Positions 9,102 to 18,825 are shown, counted from the stretch's first letter. The stretch is DNA of 64,000 bases from Chitinivibrionales bacterium (GCA_014728295.1 WJLW01000052.1:23582-87581); one strand, 5' to 3'. Notes: generated from the sequence alone by a model not told the origin. Made by a program: numbers and translations.

Positions 9102-10601
9102 ATGTCCAACTATCACATCGCCGTTATCGACGTCGGCAAAACAAATAAGAAAGTTCTGATTTTCGACGACAAGCTGCGACTTCTCGATTCGGTTTATAAA
9201 AATTTTGACGAATACGTTGAGGGTAAGACCCACTTCGAGGATGTCGAAAATATGACCGCCTGGTTCAAGGAGTCGCTCAAGGGATTTTCCTCAGAATATG
9301 ACATCAAAGCACTGTCCATCACCACACACGGCGCTACGGCCATGTGCATTGACAAAAAAGGGAAACTGGCGACACCGCCTGTTGCCTACACAACAGAGAC
9401 GGATGAATCATTCCAGGAAGCATTCTACTCCCGCTTCGGCAGCAGAGAAGAATTGCAGCAAAAAACAGCAACCGCCCAGATTGGCGATGTGATTAACATC
9501 GGCAAAAAGGTGTACTTTCTGCAGAAGAACTATCCCGATCAATTTAAAGAGGTCGAGACCATACTCAACTATCCCCAGTATTTCGGCTATGTTTTCACCG
9601 GCAAAAAGGGAGCGGAGCCGACCTATGTCGGATGTCATACGTACCTGTTCGATTTTGCCGCAAAACACTATTCCGAACTGGCCGACAAACTCGGCATTCG
9701 GGACAAGCTTCCGCCAAAGATCTCAAAATCCTGGGAAGTGCTCGGCACGATAAGTGAGCAGGCCGCTGCCGAAACCGGCTTGTCAACAAACTGCGTGGTG
9801 ACCATGGGCATACATGACTCGAACTCATCACTGCTGCCTTATATCGTCCAGGGCTACAAGGACTTCGTTTTGAACTCTACCGGCACCTGGTGTGTCGCCA
9901 TGCATCCAACCGCAGACGTCAAGTTTGCCGAGCACGAACTGGGCAAACTGGTTTTCTATAACCTGAATGCTTTTTTCGAGCCGGTCAAAACCTCGATATT
10001 TATGGGTGGGCTCGAATTCGAAACGTATACCAGACTGCTGTGGGACATCAACAAAACAGAGCACTACCCCGAGCCCGACTACGATCTCTACCGCAAAATC
10101 ATTAGCGAAAAGAAGCTTTTTATCCTGCCTTCTGTCGTCAAGGGTACCGGTATTTTTCCCGATGCAAAGCCATGCGTCATCGAAAACGGGGTATCGATCC
10201 CGCTGGAAAATATTCAGAATGGCACACAGGTTCCAAGCTTCTTTACAGATTTCCACACCGCCTGGGCGACGATGAGCTTGTCTCTGGCAATTCAAACCAA
10301 GGCCGCACTGAATATGGTCGGTTTTGCAGGTAAAGGCGCCATTTTTACCGAAGGCGGCTTCCGCAAAAACAAAGAGTATAACGCGCTGCTCACGTCCGTC
10401 TATCCCGATGCATCACTCTATTTGACAAACATGGAAGAAGCGACAGCTTTCGGCGCCGCCATTCTGGGCAAAGCCGCCCTGGACAAGACGACCCCGATGG
10501 AAACAAATGACTGTTTCGATATTAAATTGACGCCGGTCGATCGCGTCGAGCTTCCGGGAATGCAGGAATATGTGCAGGCGTTTCTGGAGCGGGTGGGGTG
10601 A
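9102..10601 (+). CDS. FGGY-family carbohydrate kinase (rhamnulokinase-like)
   Basis: The ATG at 9102 has a textbook AAGGAGG ribosome site, so the longer frame from 9015 is rejected. The 499-residue protein has the FGGY N-terminal phosphate loop (IDVGKTNKKVLIFD), the catalytic Asp in GIHDSNSSLLPY, the NSTGTWC adenosine loop, and the C-terminal GGFRKN...ATAFGAAILG segment. The HDS form of the catalytic motif resembles rhamnulokinase-type members. The exact sugar is not readable. It is the first gene of an operon with a sugar ABC ATPase (7-bp gap) and permease, so it likely phosphorylates the sugar or ketose derived from the imported substrate. Confidence 0.88.
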   Translation: MSNYHIAVIDVGKTNKKVLIFDDKLRLLDSVYKNFDEYVEGKTHFEDVENMTAWFKESLKGFSSEYDIKALSITTHGATAMCIDKKGKLATPPVAYTTETDESFQEAFYSRFGSREELQQKTATAQIGDVINIGKKVYFLQKNYPDQFKEVETILNYPQYFGYVFTGKKGAEPTYVGCHTYLFDFAAKHYSELADKLGIRDKLPPKISKSWEVLGTISEQAAAETGLSTNCVVTMGIHDSNSSLLPYIVQGYKDFVLNSTGTWCVAMHPTADVKFAEHELGKLVFYNLNAFFEPVKTSIFMGGLEFETYTRLLWDINKTEHYPEPDYDLYRKIISEKKLFILPSVVKGTGIFPDAKPCVIENGVSIPLENIQNGTQVPSFFTDFHTAWATMSLSLAIQTKAALNMVGFAGKGAIFTEGGFRKNKEYNALLTSVYPDASLYLTNMEEATAFGAAILGKAALDKTTPMETNDCFDIKLTPVDRVELPGMQEYVQAFLERVG

Positions 10602-10607
10602 CTTCGC

Positions 10608-12131
10608 ATGCATGACCAGCCTCTCCTGTCCATGAACGGCATCTCCAAACGTTTCGGCGCAGTTCAGGCGTTGAACAGGGCTTTCCTTAATGTCAAGTGC
10701 GGCGAGGTGCACGCCCTCATCGGGGAAAACGGGGCCGGCAAAAGCACGCTCATGAAAATACTTAGTGGTGCATGCCAACCAGACTCCGGCTCGCTGGTAC
10801 TTGACGGAAAACCAATCTCGTCAGCCTCGCCCGCAGAAGCCCGATCGCAGGGCATAGCGATGGTCTACCAGGAATTGAATCTTGTGCCCCACCTCAGCGT
10901 CGAAGAAAATATCACGCTGGGGCGGGAGCAGCACCGTTTCGGTTTCGTCCCCTCACAGGCCGGCACCGCTAAAAAAGCGCTTGCGTTGCTGGGACACGAT
11001 CACCTGTATCCTTTGCAGCGCGCCGCAACGCTTTCGATCGCCGAGCAGCAAATTGTCGAGATAGCCAGAGCGCTTGCGGGCAGGGCGCGTCTGATTATCA
11101 TGGACGAGCCGACCAGCTCCCTTGCCGGATCGGATACACGGGCTCTGTTCACAGCAATTCGCACGCTGAAGCAAACCGGCGTGACCATTATTTACATAAG
11201 CCACTTTCTTGAGGAGGTGCGGGAGATTGCCGACGGATACACCGTTTTGCGTGACGGACAAAGTGTTGCACACGGCAGCATGCAAGAGGCTTCGTTGCCG
11301 CAAATCATTGCAGCGATGGTCGGCCGCACCCTAACCGAGTTGTTTCCGCACACCCCGCATGAGACCGGCGAAGAAATTGTCAGGGTCAGCTCCCTTACAA
11401 AACCGCCACGCGTACTCGACGTCAATTTTGCCGTGCGCCGGGGTGAGATCCTGGGCCTTGCCGGACTTGTCGGTTCGGGACGCACGGAAGTACTGCGCGC
11501 ACTGTTCGGTCTGGACACGGCAACACAAGGATGCATTCGCTTCGCAAACGGAATCAGGATCGGAGCAGCGCATCTGACCCCACGTATCGCATTGAAAAAC
11601 GGTCTCGATCTGCTCAGCGAAAATCGCCGGGAAGAAGGGCTGGCGATCGAATTGTCGCTCCGTGATAACATCAGCCTGGCTTCTCTTGCCCGCTTTCTGC
11701 TGGTGCAGCTCCTTGGTCTGATCCATCGCCGCGGCGAGTCGGCCGAAGTCTCCCGCCAATGTGATGCACTTGCCATCAAGCGTCGCAGCATCATGCAGAA
11801 AGTCGCCGACCTCTCGGGCGGCAATCAGCAGAAAGTTGCCCTGGCACGTATCCTCACCAACGGCGCCGACATCATACTGCTCGACGAACCCACACGCGGT
11901 ATCGACGTCGGCTCCAAAGTCGAAATCTACCGCCTCATCGGTCAACTTGCTTCACAGGGCAAAGGGGTCATCATGGTAAGCAGCTACCTGCCCGAGCTTT
12001 TGGGCATGTGTGATTCGCTGGCGGTGATGCATCGCGGCAGGATGAGTCCGGTGCAGCCTGTTGGACAGTGGTCGGAGCAACGCGTCATGGCCTGGGCGAC
12101 GTCCGGCAGAGATCTCACCCGAAGGGATTGA
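10608..12131 (+). CDS. Sugar ABC transporter, duplicated ATP-binding protein (RbsA/MglA type)
   Basis: A 507-residue tandem ATPase typical of CUT2 sugar importers. The first nucleotide-binding domain has an intact Walker A (GENGAGKST), the variant signature LSIAEQQ and Walker B (LIIMDEPTSSL). The second has a degenerate Walker A (GLVGSGRTEV) with a good signature (LSGGNQQKV) and Walker B (IILLDEPTRGID). This asymmetry is normal for the family. It sits between the FGGY kinase and the permease with 7- and 4-bp gaps. A pentose, deoxyhexose or similar monosaccharide is the likely cargo; ribose cannot be assumed. No binding-protein gene adjoins it. Confidence 0.94.
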   Translation: MHDQPLLSMNGISKRFGAVQALNRAFLNVKCGEVHALIGENGAGKSTLMKILSGACQPDSGSLVLDGKPISSASPAEARSQGIAMVYQELNLVPHLSVEENITLGREQHRFGFVPSQAGTAKKALALLGHDHLYPLQRAATLSIAEQQIVEIARALAGRARLIIMDEPTSSLAGSDTRALFTAIRTLKQTGVTIIYISHFLEEVREIADGYTVLRDGQSVAHGSMQEASLPQIIAAMVGRTLTELFPHTPHETGEEIVRVSSLTKPPRVLDVNFAVRRGEILGLAGLVGSGRTEVLRALFGLDTATQGCIRFANGIRIGAAHLTPRIALKNGLDLLSENRREEGLAIELSLRDNISLASLARFLLVQLLGLIHRRGESAEVSRQCDALAIKRRSIMQKVADLSGGNQQKVALARILTNGADIILLDEPTRGIDVGSKVEIYRLIGQLASQGKGVIMVSSYLPELLGMCDSLAVMHRGRMSPVQPVGQWSEQRVMAWATSGRDLTRRD

Positions 12132-12135
12132 CATT

Positions 12136-13134
12136 GTGAAAAACATGCAACCGTATCTGCAAATGTTCGGTCCGTTTTTGGGGCTGTTTCTCGTATTCAT
12201 GCTGTTTGTGCTGCTGTCGCTGTTCGGCATTGCTCCTTCGGCTTTCTACAGTTTCTACAATGTCAAGACCATCATCACCCAGACGGTCATCACCGGCATC
12301 GGTGCGCTGGGCATGACGATGGTGATTATCAGCGGCGGCATTGACTTAAGCGTCGGATCGGTGATTGCCTTGTCAACGGTGGTCACCGCGCAGGTGCTGA
12401 ATCTGGGTGGGTCGGAAGGAAATGCGGGGTTGTGGCTTCCTTTTGCGGCGGTTGGCTGTGCGGCACTGGTCGGCGGAGCGTGCGGCTTGTTCAACGGAGC
12501 GGTTTCTGCCGCGCTGCGCATGGTCCCTTTCATTGTCACCCTCGGCATGATGCAGATTGCCCGCGGGCTGGCGAAGTGGGTCGGCAAAGAACAGACGGTA
12601 CTTAGCCCCGACAACTGGCTCAACGGATTCATGGTAGTTGATCCGACACCCGGGTGGCTCTTGTTTGCACCGGGGGTATGGCTGCTTATTGGATTGACGG
12701 TGTTTTTGTCGATTATGCTCACCCGTACGGTATTCGGCAGGTACATCTTTGCGCTCGGCTCAAACGAGAATACAGCCCGGCTCTGCGGCATCAATGTCAC
12801 CGGCACACGCACGCTGATCTACACCCTGAGCGGCATCTTTACCGGCATTGCGGGCATCATGCAGTTTGCCAACCTGACCGTCGGCGACCCAACGGCAGCG
12901 CAGGGTATGGAACTTGATATCATCGCCGCGGTAATCATCGGCGGCGGCTCCCTCAGCGGCGGCGAAGGCACGGCACGCGGTTCGCTGATCGGTGCGCTCA
13001 TGATGGCTGTCCTGCGCAACGGTTGCAACCTGGTAGGCATCCCGAATTATGTGCAGAATATTTTAATCGGAGCAATTATCATCGGCGCCGTAGCTGTCGA
13101 CCGGTATAAGCAACGAATACCTGCTCGGCAGTAG
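12136..13134 (+). CDS. Sugar ABC transporter permease (RbsC/CUT2 type)
   Basis: The GTG at 12136, just after the ATPase stop and behind a GAAGGG site, is preferred over the TTG at 12061, which lies inside the ATPase gene. The 332-residue protein is strongly hydrophobic with about 8-10 membrane helices. It carries the CUT2 signatures GIDLSVGSVIALS, FALGSNENTARLCGIN and AAVIIGGGSLSGGEGTARGSLIGAL. It forms the membrane channel with the preceding ATPase. The operon ends here, facing a convergent gene after 39 bp with no clear terminator. Confidence 0.94.
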   Translation: MKNMQPYLQMFGPFLGLFLVFMLFVLLSLFGIAPSAFYSFYNVKTIITQTVITGIGALGMTMVIISGGIDLSVGSVIALSTVVTAQVLNLGGSEGNAGLWLPFAAVGCAALVGGACGLFNGAVSAALRMVPFIVTLGMMQIARGLAKWVGKEQTVLSPDNWLNGFMVVDPTPGWLLFAPGVWLLIGLTVFLSIMLTRTVFGRYIFALGSNENTARLCGINVTGTRTLIYTLSGIFTGIAGIMQFANLTVGDPTAAQGMELDIIAAVIIGGGSLSGGEGTARGSLIGALMMAVLRNGCNLVGIPNYVQNILIGAIIIGAVAVDRYKQRIPARQ

Positions 13135-13173
13135 GCCGCAGGGGCGTTGGTGGCACACAAAAAAAAGCGGTTC

Positions 13174-13983
13174 TTACTTTTTTACAATCGCCAGGACATT
13201 CGGCAGCCTGTGCCTGATAGTAAGCGGTTCGCTGACGAATCGCGACTCGTAAAGCCCATACCGCTCGACCGTTTTGCCCTTGTGGCGCACATACATCGAT
13301 GCCGGCGATCCTCCCTCCAGATACATCGCCCTTGCTATATCCAACGGCAAGTTTCGAATGATAGTAATAAAGTCGAAAGTCGAATACGGAGATCGCGAAA
13401 AGAGCCACAGCACATGGCCGCGTCCATCGACTGCCAGCGCGGCGATGCTGTTCTTTTTTTGCTGCTGCGACCAGACATTGCGTCCGGTGCAGGAAATCAT
13501 CCGAATGCCCTGAAAAACGCAATGGTATTGGCGGTTCATCGTTTTGAAGTTTTCGCACTCTGCATCAGCGATGATCACCTCATCCTGCGTTTGTTTTTTC
13601 GGGTTGAACATGAAAGCGGATTTATAATTTGTGCGGATTGCTCTCGAATTGACGTGATCAAAATTGCGCATGTACCCCACACTGCTCAGCGAGTCTGTCT
13701 GATACATGCCTGCGTTGATTGCACCAAGGACCTCCTCTTCTTCACACCACGTGCGCACCGATTTAAGCGACCCACCCAGCTCCGATAGGCAAAGCAGCTT
13801 GAACTGAAACTTGCCGGGATCGATTTTCAAAACCGAAATCCGGGAATCGCCGACACGACTCTTCTGCGGCGATGGGAACTCCGCAAACAGCAATCCGTCA
13901 GCAAGCTTCTCCCAGCTTTGCGCATCAACAATCGCCACCGAGCATATCACAACCTGAACTACGAGTAGAATCTTCACCATCAT
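13174..13983 (-). CDS. Secreted phosphodiester glycosidase (NAGPA) family protein
   Basis: The 269-residue protein has an N-terminal signal peptide (MMVKILLVVQVVICSVAIVDAQS). It then shows the PF09992-like pattern: GAINAGMYQ in the first half, LAVDGRGHVLWLFSRSPYS in the middle and YLEGGSPASMYV, which corresponds to the NLDGGGS active-site region of the family. Members cleave phosphodiester-linked sugars, such as N-acetylglucosamine-1-phosphodiester groups or wall-polymer linkages, outside the cytoplasm. The specificity is unknown. It is monocistronic between the sugar importer and the transhydrogenase operon, and I see no functional link to either. Confidence 0.82.
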   Translation of the reverse strand: MMVKILLVVQVVICSVAIVDAQSWEKLADGLLFAEFPSPQKSRVGDSRISVLKIDPGKFQFKLLCLSELGGSLKSVRTWCEEEEVLGAINAGMYQTDSLSSVGYMRNFDHVNSRAIRTNYKSAFMFNPKKQTQDEVIIADAECENFKTMNRQYHCVFQGIRMISCTGRNVWSQQQKKNSIAALAVDGRGHVLWLFSRSPYSTFDFITIIRNLPLDIARAMYLEGGSPASMYVRHKGKTVERYGLYESRFVSEPLTIRHRLPNVLAIVKK

Positions 13984-14050
13984 AAGTAAGAAAACTCCGG
14001 TGAGCCCCGAGCATGGTTTTAGTTGAATTGTTTTTCGAGTCCTTCAGTCA

Positions 14051-14085
14051 AAAATAAAAAAAGGCCGATGATAGTCATCAGCCTT
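14051..14085 (-). terminator. Rho-independent terminator of the pnt operon
   Basis: On the minus strand, an 11-bp stem (14075-14085 with 14061-14071, one G-U pair, 3-nt loop) is followed by a T-rich tract (A-rich at 14051-14060 on the plus strand). It lies 31 bp downstream of the pntB stop, the expected position. Confidence 0.8.
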
Positions 14086-14115
14086 ACGCATTTTCTTGTT
14101 TGTGACCCGTAGCTA

Positions 14116-15492
14116 TTACCCTTTAAACTCCGCAACCAGATTGGTGATGCTCGCTTTTGCGTCACCGAACAGCATGCGGGTGTTTTCTTTGAAGAAGAGC
14201 GGATTCTGAATGCCGGCAAAACCGGATGCCATCGAACGCTTGAGAACAAAAACAGTTCGCGCATGATCGACATTAATGATCGGCATGCCGTAGATCGGAC
14301 TGCTTTCATCCTCGCGCGCCGCCGGGTTGACAACATCGTTTGCCCCGATGACAACACATACATCCGTCAGGGGTAGCTGCGGGTTGATGTCGTCCATTTC
14401 GACAAGCTGGTCGTAGGGGACATTTGCTTCGGCCAGCAGCACGTTCATATGCCCCGGCATGCGTCCGGCCACCGGATGCACCGCGTATTTGACTTCGCAG
14501 CCGTTTTCCTCGAGCAGTTCACCCAGCTCGCGCACGGCATGCTGAGCCTGCGCAACCGCCATTCCGTAGCCGGGAACGAACACCACCGAGCCGGCGGCTT
14601 CCAGGATAAGGTAGGCATCTTCGGCAGTGATCGGCTTCACCTCACCCTGTTCGCCGTCTTTGCCCTTTGCGGCCGATGCAGATCCGAATCCGCTGAACAA
14701 CACATTTGCCAGCGAACGGTTCATCGCTTTGCACATGATATTGGTCAGGATGATACCGCTTGCACCAACCAGAGCGCCGGAGACGATGAGGATGTTGTTT
14801 TGTATGACGAATCCCGCCGCACATGCAGCAAGACCGGAATAGCTGTTTAAAAGTGAAATTACCACGGGCATGTCTGCACCGCCGATCGGAATGACGGCCA
14901 TCACGCCCAGAATCAATGCGGCGACCATGATGCCGATGAAGATATTATAGGATTGTCCCGGATTGATGCAGAAATAGACCGCCGCGGCAAGTATCGCCAA
15001 CACGATGAAGCCGTTGAGAAATTTCTGTCCGGCAAAAACCACCGCCTTGCTGTTGATGATTTCACTCAACTTGCCGAATGCAATCAAGCTCCCCGAGAAG
15101 GTCACGCCGCCGATCAGTACCGAGAGCACAATCGTGACCATGGTAAACAGGTCCGATTGCGATGCGGCATGATAGGCGCCCCAGCCAACCAACAGGCTGG
15201 CGATACCCCCAAATCCGTTAAATATTGCCACCATCTCCGGCATCTGTGTCATCGCAACCAGCCGAGCGGCAAGCGCGCCGATAACCGCGCCGATTGCAAT
15301 GCCGATTACAATCCAGTGATAGGCAATAACTTCTTTGTTTATCAGCGTAATGACGACTGCCAGGAACATGCCGATAGCCGAAACCATGTTTCCCTTCCGG
15401 GCGGTTGCCGGAGAGCTGAGCATTTTCAACCCGAAGACGAACAGCACGGCCGATGCGATATATACAAGATTTATCATTAAAGCAACATTCAT
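14116..15492 (-). CDS. pntB: Proton-translocating NAD(P) transhydrogenase, beta subunit
   Basis: A 458-residue protein with about nine membrane helices in the first ~270 residues (ending near GASGIILTNIMCKAMNRSL), then a soluble NADP(H)-binding domain III. Landmarks are PGYGMAVAQAQHAV, HPVAGRMPGHMNVLLAEA, DVCVVIGANDVVNPAA and KRSMASGFAGIQNPLFF. It couples hydride transfer from NADH to NADP+ with inward proton movement. Its start overlaps the stop of the preceding alpha-2 gene by 4 bp, indicating translational coupling. It is the last gene of a three-gene operon. Confidence 0.96.
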   Translation of the reverse strand: MNVALMINLVYIASAVLFVFGLKMLSSPATARKGNMVSAIGMFLAVVITLINKEVIAYHWIVIGIAIGAVIGALAARLVAMTQMPEMVAIFNGFGGIASLLVGWGAYHAASQSDLFTMVTIVLSVLIGGVTFSGSLIAFGKLSEIINSKAVVFAGQKFLNGFIVLAILAAAVYFCINPGQSYNIFIGIMVAALILGVMAVIPIGGADMPVVISLLNSYSGLAACAAGFVIQNNILIVSGALVGASGIILTNIMCKAMNRSLANVLFSGFGSASAAKGKDGEQGEVKPITAEDAYLILEAAGSVVFVPGYGMAVAQAQHAVRELGELLEENGCEVKYAVHPVAGRMPGHMNVLLAEANVPYDQLVEMDDINPQLPLTDVCVVIGANDVVNPAAREDESSPIYGMPIINVDHARTVFVLKRSMASGFAGIQNPLFFKENTRMLFGDAKASITNLVAEFKG

Positions 15493-15794
15493 TTTTTACC
15501 CTCGCTCTCTTTTTTCTTGAACATGCCAAGCATCCTGTCGGTAACCATGTAACCGCCGATGACATTGATGGTGGCAAATGCCACTGCTGCCGTGCCAAGA
15601 ATAATGCTTACCAGATTGTCCTGGGCCGAACCCGCGGCAATGAGTGCGCCGACCAGAGTTATGCCGGAAATTGCATTTGAGCCCGACATCAGCGGGGTGT
15701 GCAGAGTTGATGGTACTTTCGCGATCAGCTCGAATCCCAGAAAGATCGACAACATCAAAATAAACGCCAGAAATACTGCTGTGGTTGGATCCAT
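15489..15794 (-). CDS. pntAB: NAD(P) transhydrogenase, alpha-2 (membrane) subunit
   Basis: This 101-residue protein has about three membrane helices (TAVFLAFILMLSIFLGFELI; LVGALIAAG; NVIGGYMV) and the conserved VPSTLHTPLMSGSNAISGI loop. It corresponds to the C-terminal membrane part of E. coli PntA. In this genome the alpha chain is split in two genes, as in Rhodospirillum rubrum and many other bacteria. It lies 3 bp after the alpha-1 stop and overlaps pntB by 4 bp. Confidence 0.95.
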   Translation of the reverse strand: MDPTTAVFLAFILMLSIFLGFELIAKVPSTLHTPLMSGSNAISGITLVGALIAAGSAQDNLVSIILGTAAVAFATINVIGGYMVTDRMLGMFKKKESEGKK

Positions 15795-15797
15795 ATC

Positions 15798-16937
15798 TTA
15801 TACCTTTTGTTGCATATTTTTCAATGTGTTACTAATGATTTCACCTTGATGGGTAACCAGGCATCCCTGGATGATTTCATCTTCAAGATCGAGTTTTAAG
15901 GCCTTTGCTTCCGTGTCCCAGAAATGGGACAGCAAGTTGGTGAGATTGCTGGAATACATTTGCGATGCATGCACCGGAACCCGGCCGGGAAGATTTTCTA
16001 GTCCCATGATCGTAATGCCGTTGATCTCCACTTCCTTGCCCAGTTGCGTACCTTCGACATTGCCGCCGGATTCGGCTGCCATATCAACGATGATGCTGCC
16101 AGGCTTCATGTCTTTGATCATCCCGGCAGTGAGAATGCGGGGTGCTTTGCGACCGAACACCTGGGCGGTGGTGATGACAACATCCGATTGGGCGCAGACT
16201 TTGGCCATGCCCCGGCGCTGCTTTTCGAGCTGCTCGTCGGTGAGCTGCCGGGCATACCCGTCTTCGGTCTGTCCCGTCTCCCCCAGGTCGATCTCTATGA
16301 ATTTCGCTCCGAGAGACTGCACCTGCTCTTTGACAACAGTACGCGTGTCAAAGGCTTCGACGCGTGCGCCCATCCTTTTGGCCGTGGCAATTGCCTGCAA
16401 TCCGGCAACTCCCGCACCGATAATGAACACCCGTGAGGGTGCCAGCGTTCCGGCAGGGGTCATCATCATGGGGAAGATCTTATTGAGCCGTTCGGCTGCC
16501 AGCATAACTGCAACGTATCCACCCAGACTGGCTTGCGAGCTGAGCGCATCCATTTTCTGGGCAAGAGTCGTACGCGGGATAAGCTCCATGCTGACGGCGC
16601 TTGTCTTCTGCGTTTTGAACTTTTCGATCAAGCCGGTTTCATTGAACGGATCGAGATAGCTAATGTGAATAGCATCCTGTTTAAGCCAGTCAATTTCCGC
16701 TTCCGGCGGCTTGCGCAAACGGAGCACAATATCGGCTTCTGAAATGATCTTTTTGCGATCGTCGCTGATACGGGCTCCCGCTTTTTCATACTGCTCGTCG
16801 GTAAAAAGAGAGGTCTCGCCCATGCCTTGCTCGACGATAACCTCCGCACCTTGCTTGACAAGGTTGGCTACGGATTGCGGAATGACCGGAACCCGCTTTT
16901 CTTTGGGTTCGTATTCCCTGGGAATGGCAATCTTCAC
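15798..16937 (-). CDS. pntAA: NAD(P) transhydrogenase, alpha-1 (soluble, NAD-binding) subunit
   Basis: The GTG start at 16937 has a GGAGG site 5 bp upstream. The 379 residues form the two Rossmann-like lobes of domain I: PREYEPKEKRVPVIPQSV at the N-terminus, the nucleotide loop VFIIGAGVAGLQAIATAKRMGA, the conserved FDTRTVVKEQVQSLGAKF, and GSIIVDMAAESGGNVE. It binds NAD(H) and passes hydride to the NADP site on PntB. It heads the operon, which diverges from fumC across a 431-bp gap. Confidence 0.95.
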   Translation of the reverse strand: MKIAIPREYEPKEKRVPVIPQSVANLVKQGAEVIVEQGMGETSLFTDEQYEKAGARISDDRKKIISEADIVLRLRKPPEAEIDWLKQDAIHISYLDPFNETGLIEKFKTQKTSAVSMELIPRTTLAQKMDALSSQASLGGYVAVMLAAERLNKIFPMMMTPAGTLAPSRVFIIGAGVAGLQAIATAKRMGARVEAFDTRTVVKEQVQSLGAKFIEIDLGETGQTEDGYARQLTDEQLEKQRRGMAKVCAQSDVVITTAQVFGRKAPRILTAGMIKDMKPGSIIVDMAAESGGNVEGTQLGKEVEINGITIMGLENLPGRVPVHASQMYSSNLTNLLSHFWDTEAKALKLDLEDEIIQGCLVTHQGEIISNTLKNMQQKV

Positions 16938-17368
16938 TTAAACCTCCGAATGGTTCGAGCGATAAGTCGCTGAATTTATAAGATTTATTTTACATTTTCC
17001 TGCGCACATAATGGTATCAACAGCAGGACGATTCACGAACGGCAAAACGCTCCTGAAACACTTCAATCTGAGTTTGTGAGATGTGCAGTTGAGGGATTTC
17101 CACCCGACTGCCTTTCGGAATAAGCGCAGGAAAAGCTTAAGAAAATACTTCGGGGCAACAGCATAGTCGAGTCATTGGTGTAAATCGATACACATTTCAG
17201 GCAGTGAATTTTGCTTGTATACTATTCCGACTGCCTTACTAAACATTGGTACCTTTTTTGCTCGTTTACACGTTTGATGTCAAAACAGCGGCCTTTTGCG
17301 CGCGCTCATGCGAAAATGCAAAAGAGTATTTTATTCATAGCTTACGGGAATGAGAACAAGGATCAGGC
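16938..17368. promoter_or_regulatory. Divergent control region between pntAA and fumC
   Basis: This 431-bp stretch has no convincing gene. It must hold promoters for the transhydrogenase operon (minus) and the TCA operon (plus). The one structured site I can point to is the dyad at 17199-17236 described separately. Confidence 0.6.
17195..17236 (+). promoter_or_regulatory. Candidate -10 box flanked by an inverted repeat, upstream of fumC
   Basis: A TATACT hexamer (17218-17223) could be the -10 element for fumC, but the -35 position 17 bp upstream (TTTCAG) is poor. A perfect 7-bp inverted repeat (AGGCAGT at 17199-17205, ACTGCCT at 17230-17236) brackets it, which is where a repressor or activator dyad might sit. 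The leader to fumC would be ~140 nt. Confidence 0.3.
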
Positions 17369-18775
17369 ATGAGCTACAGAATTGAAAAGGACACAATGGG
17401 CGAGATGCAGGTACCGGTTGAGAGCTATTGGGGAGCGCAAACCGCCAGATCGCTGCACAATTTCGATATTTCCACAGAAACAATGCCAATAGAGGTGATT
17501 CGCGCGTTCGGCATCCTTAAAAAAGGCGCAGCGCTGGTTAACCACGAACTGGGACTGCTTGACGACAGGAAAAAAGAGCTCATCGACCGGGCTGCAGATG
17601 ACATAATCGAAGGCAGGCTGGATGATCAATTTCCCCTGCGTGTCTGGCAAACCGGCAGCGGCACGCAATCGAACATGAACGTCAATGAAGTCATTGCCAA
17701 TCGTTCCATCGAGCTTGCCGGCGGGCGCAAGGGCAGCAAACATCCGATCCACCCCAATGATGACGTCAACAAGTCACAAAGCTCCAACGATACCTTTCCG
17801 GCTGCAATGCACATTGCCGCGGTCACGGCACTGCAGGCAAAGCTGCTTCCCTCGCTCGACGAATTGATTGGCGTTATCCGCCTCAAACGGGAGCAATTCA
17901 ATGATGTGGTCAAAATCGGCAGGACGCATCTGATGGACGCGGTACCGTTGACATTAGGGCAGGAATTTTCCGGATATGAGGCGCAACTGGCCAACGACAA
18001 AGAGCGCATCCAACAGGCTCTGCCGAAATTGTACGAGCTTGCACTGGGTGGAACGGCGGTTGGCACCGGGCTGAACGCGCATAAAGATTTCGCCCGCAAA
18101 GCAGCCGGGCGGATTGCCGCTTTAACGGGCTACCCGTTCATTACGGCGCCCAATAAATTTGAATCCCTTGCCGCGCATGACGCAATCGTACATGCATCCG
18201 GCGCGCTCAAAACACTGGCTGCCTCACTCATGAAAATAGCCAATGATGTCCGCTGGCTGGCTTCCGGGCCACGCTGCGGGATAGGTGAGCTGAAAATACC
18301 GGCCAATGAACCGGGCTCATCCATCATGCCGGGAAAAGTCAATCCCACGCAAAGCGAGGCTCTCACGATGATTGCCGTGCAGGTGATGGGCAACGACGCA
18401 GCGATTGGTTTTGCCGGATCGCAAGGCAATTTCGAGCTGAATGTCTTCAAACCCGTGCTGATCTACAATTTTCTCCAGTCTACCAACCTTCTGGCAGATG
18501 GATGCAGGAGCTTTAACCGGCATTGCGTTGCCGGCATCGAGCCAAATAGCAACGCAATCAACGGTTACCTGACCAATTCCCTGATGCTGGTGACCGCATT
18601 GAACCCACACATCGGCTACGACAATGCGGCAAAGATAGCAAAAAAAGCCCACGACGACAACACGAGTCTCAAACAGGCCGCGGTGGAGATGGGCATTCTT
18701 ACCGAATCGGAATTTGACAAGCTGGTCGTACCGGCGCACATGACCAGGCCCGGCAAGCCTGATGAGGCCGGTTGA
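17369..18775 (+). CDS. fumC: Fumarate hydratase, class II
   Basis: A 468-residue homotetrameric lyase of the fumarase/aspartase fold. Signatures are [32 protein letters not shown] (catalytic His region) and the mobile loop [16 protein letters not shown], whose Ser is the catalytic base. The VNPTQ form with this loop points to fumarase rather than aspartase. It hydrates fumarate to malate and needs no iron-sulfur cluster. It opens a seven-gene TCA operon, with a 50-bp gap to sucC. An AAGGA site lies a few bases before the ATG. Confidence 0.96.
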   Translation: MSYRIEKDTMGEMQVPVESYWGAQTARSLHNFDISTETMPIEVIRAFGILKKGAALVNHELGLLDDRKKELIDRAADDIIEGRLDDQFPLRVWQTGSGTQSNMNVNEVIANRSIELAGGRKGSKHPIHPNDDVNKSQSSNDTFPAAMHIAAVTALQAKLLPSLDELIGVIRLKREQFNDVVKIGRTHLMDAVPLTLGQEFSGYEAQLANDKERIQQALPKLYELALGGTAVGTGLNAHKDFARKAAGRIAALTGYPFITAPNKFESLAAHDAIVHASGALKTLAASLMKIANDVRWLASGPRCGIGELKIPANEPGSSIMPGKVNPTQSEALTMIAVQVMGNDAAIGFAGSQGNFELNVFKPVLIYNFLQSTNLLADGCRSFNRHCVAGIEPNSNAINGYLTNSLMLVTALNPHIGYDNAAKIAKKAHDDNTSLKQAAVEMGILTESEFDKLVVPAHMTRPGKPDEAG

Positions 18776-18813
18776 CTCCATGATACAGCGCAAGCGAAGC
18801 ATTGCATGGTCGC

Positions 18814-18820
18814 AAGGAGG
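18814..18820 (+). promoter_or_regulatory. Strong Shine-Dalgarno pointing to an ATT start of sucC
   Basis: AAGGAGG lies 5 bp before an ATT codon at 18826, from which the protein begins with the usual SucC N-terminus (KLHEYQ). No ATG, GTG or TTG stands at a workable distance. This site decides the start. Confidence 0.6.
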
Positions 18821-18825
18821 CTCTC

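Noticed and set aside
10608..13134. Naming the importer as the ribose system rbsAC
   Set aside because: CUT2 ATPases and permeases cannot be assigned a sugar from sequence, and the kinase is FGGY-type, not ribokinase.
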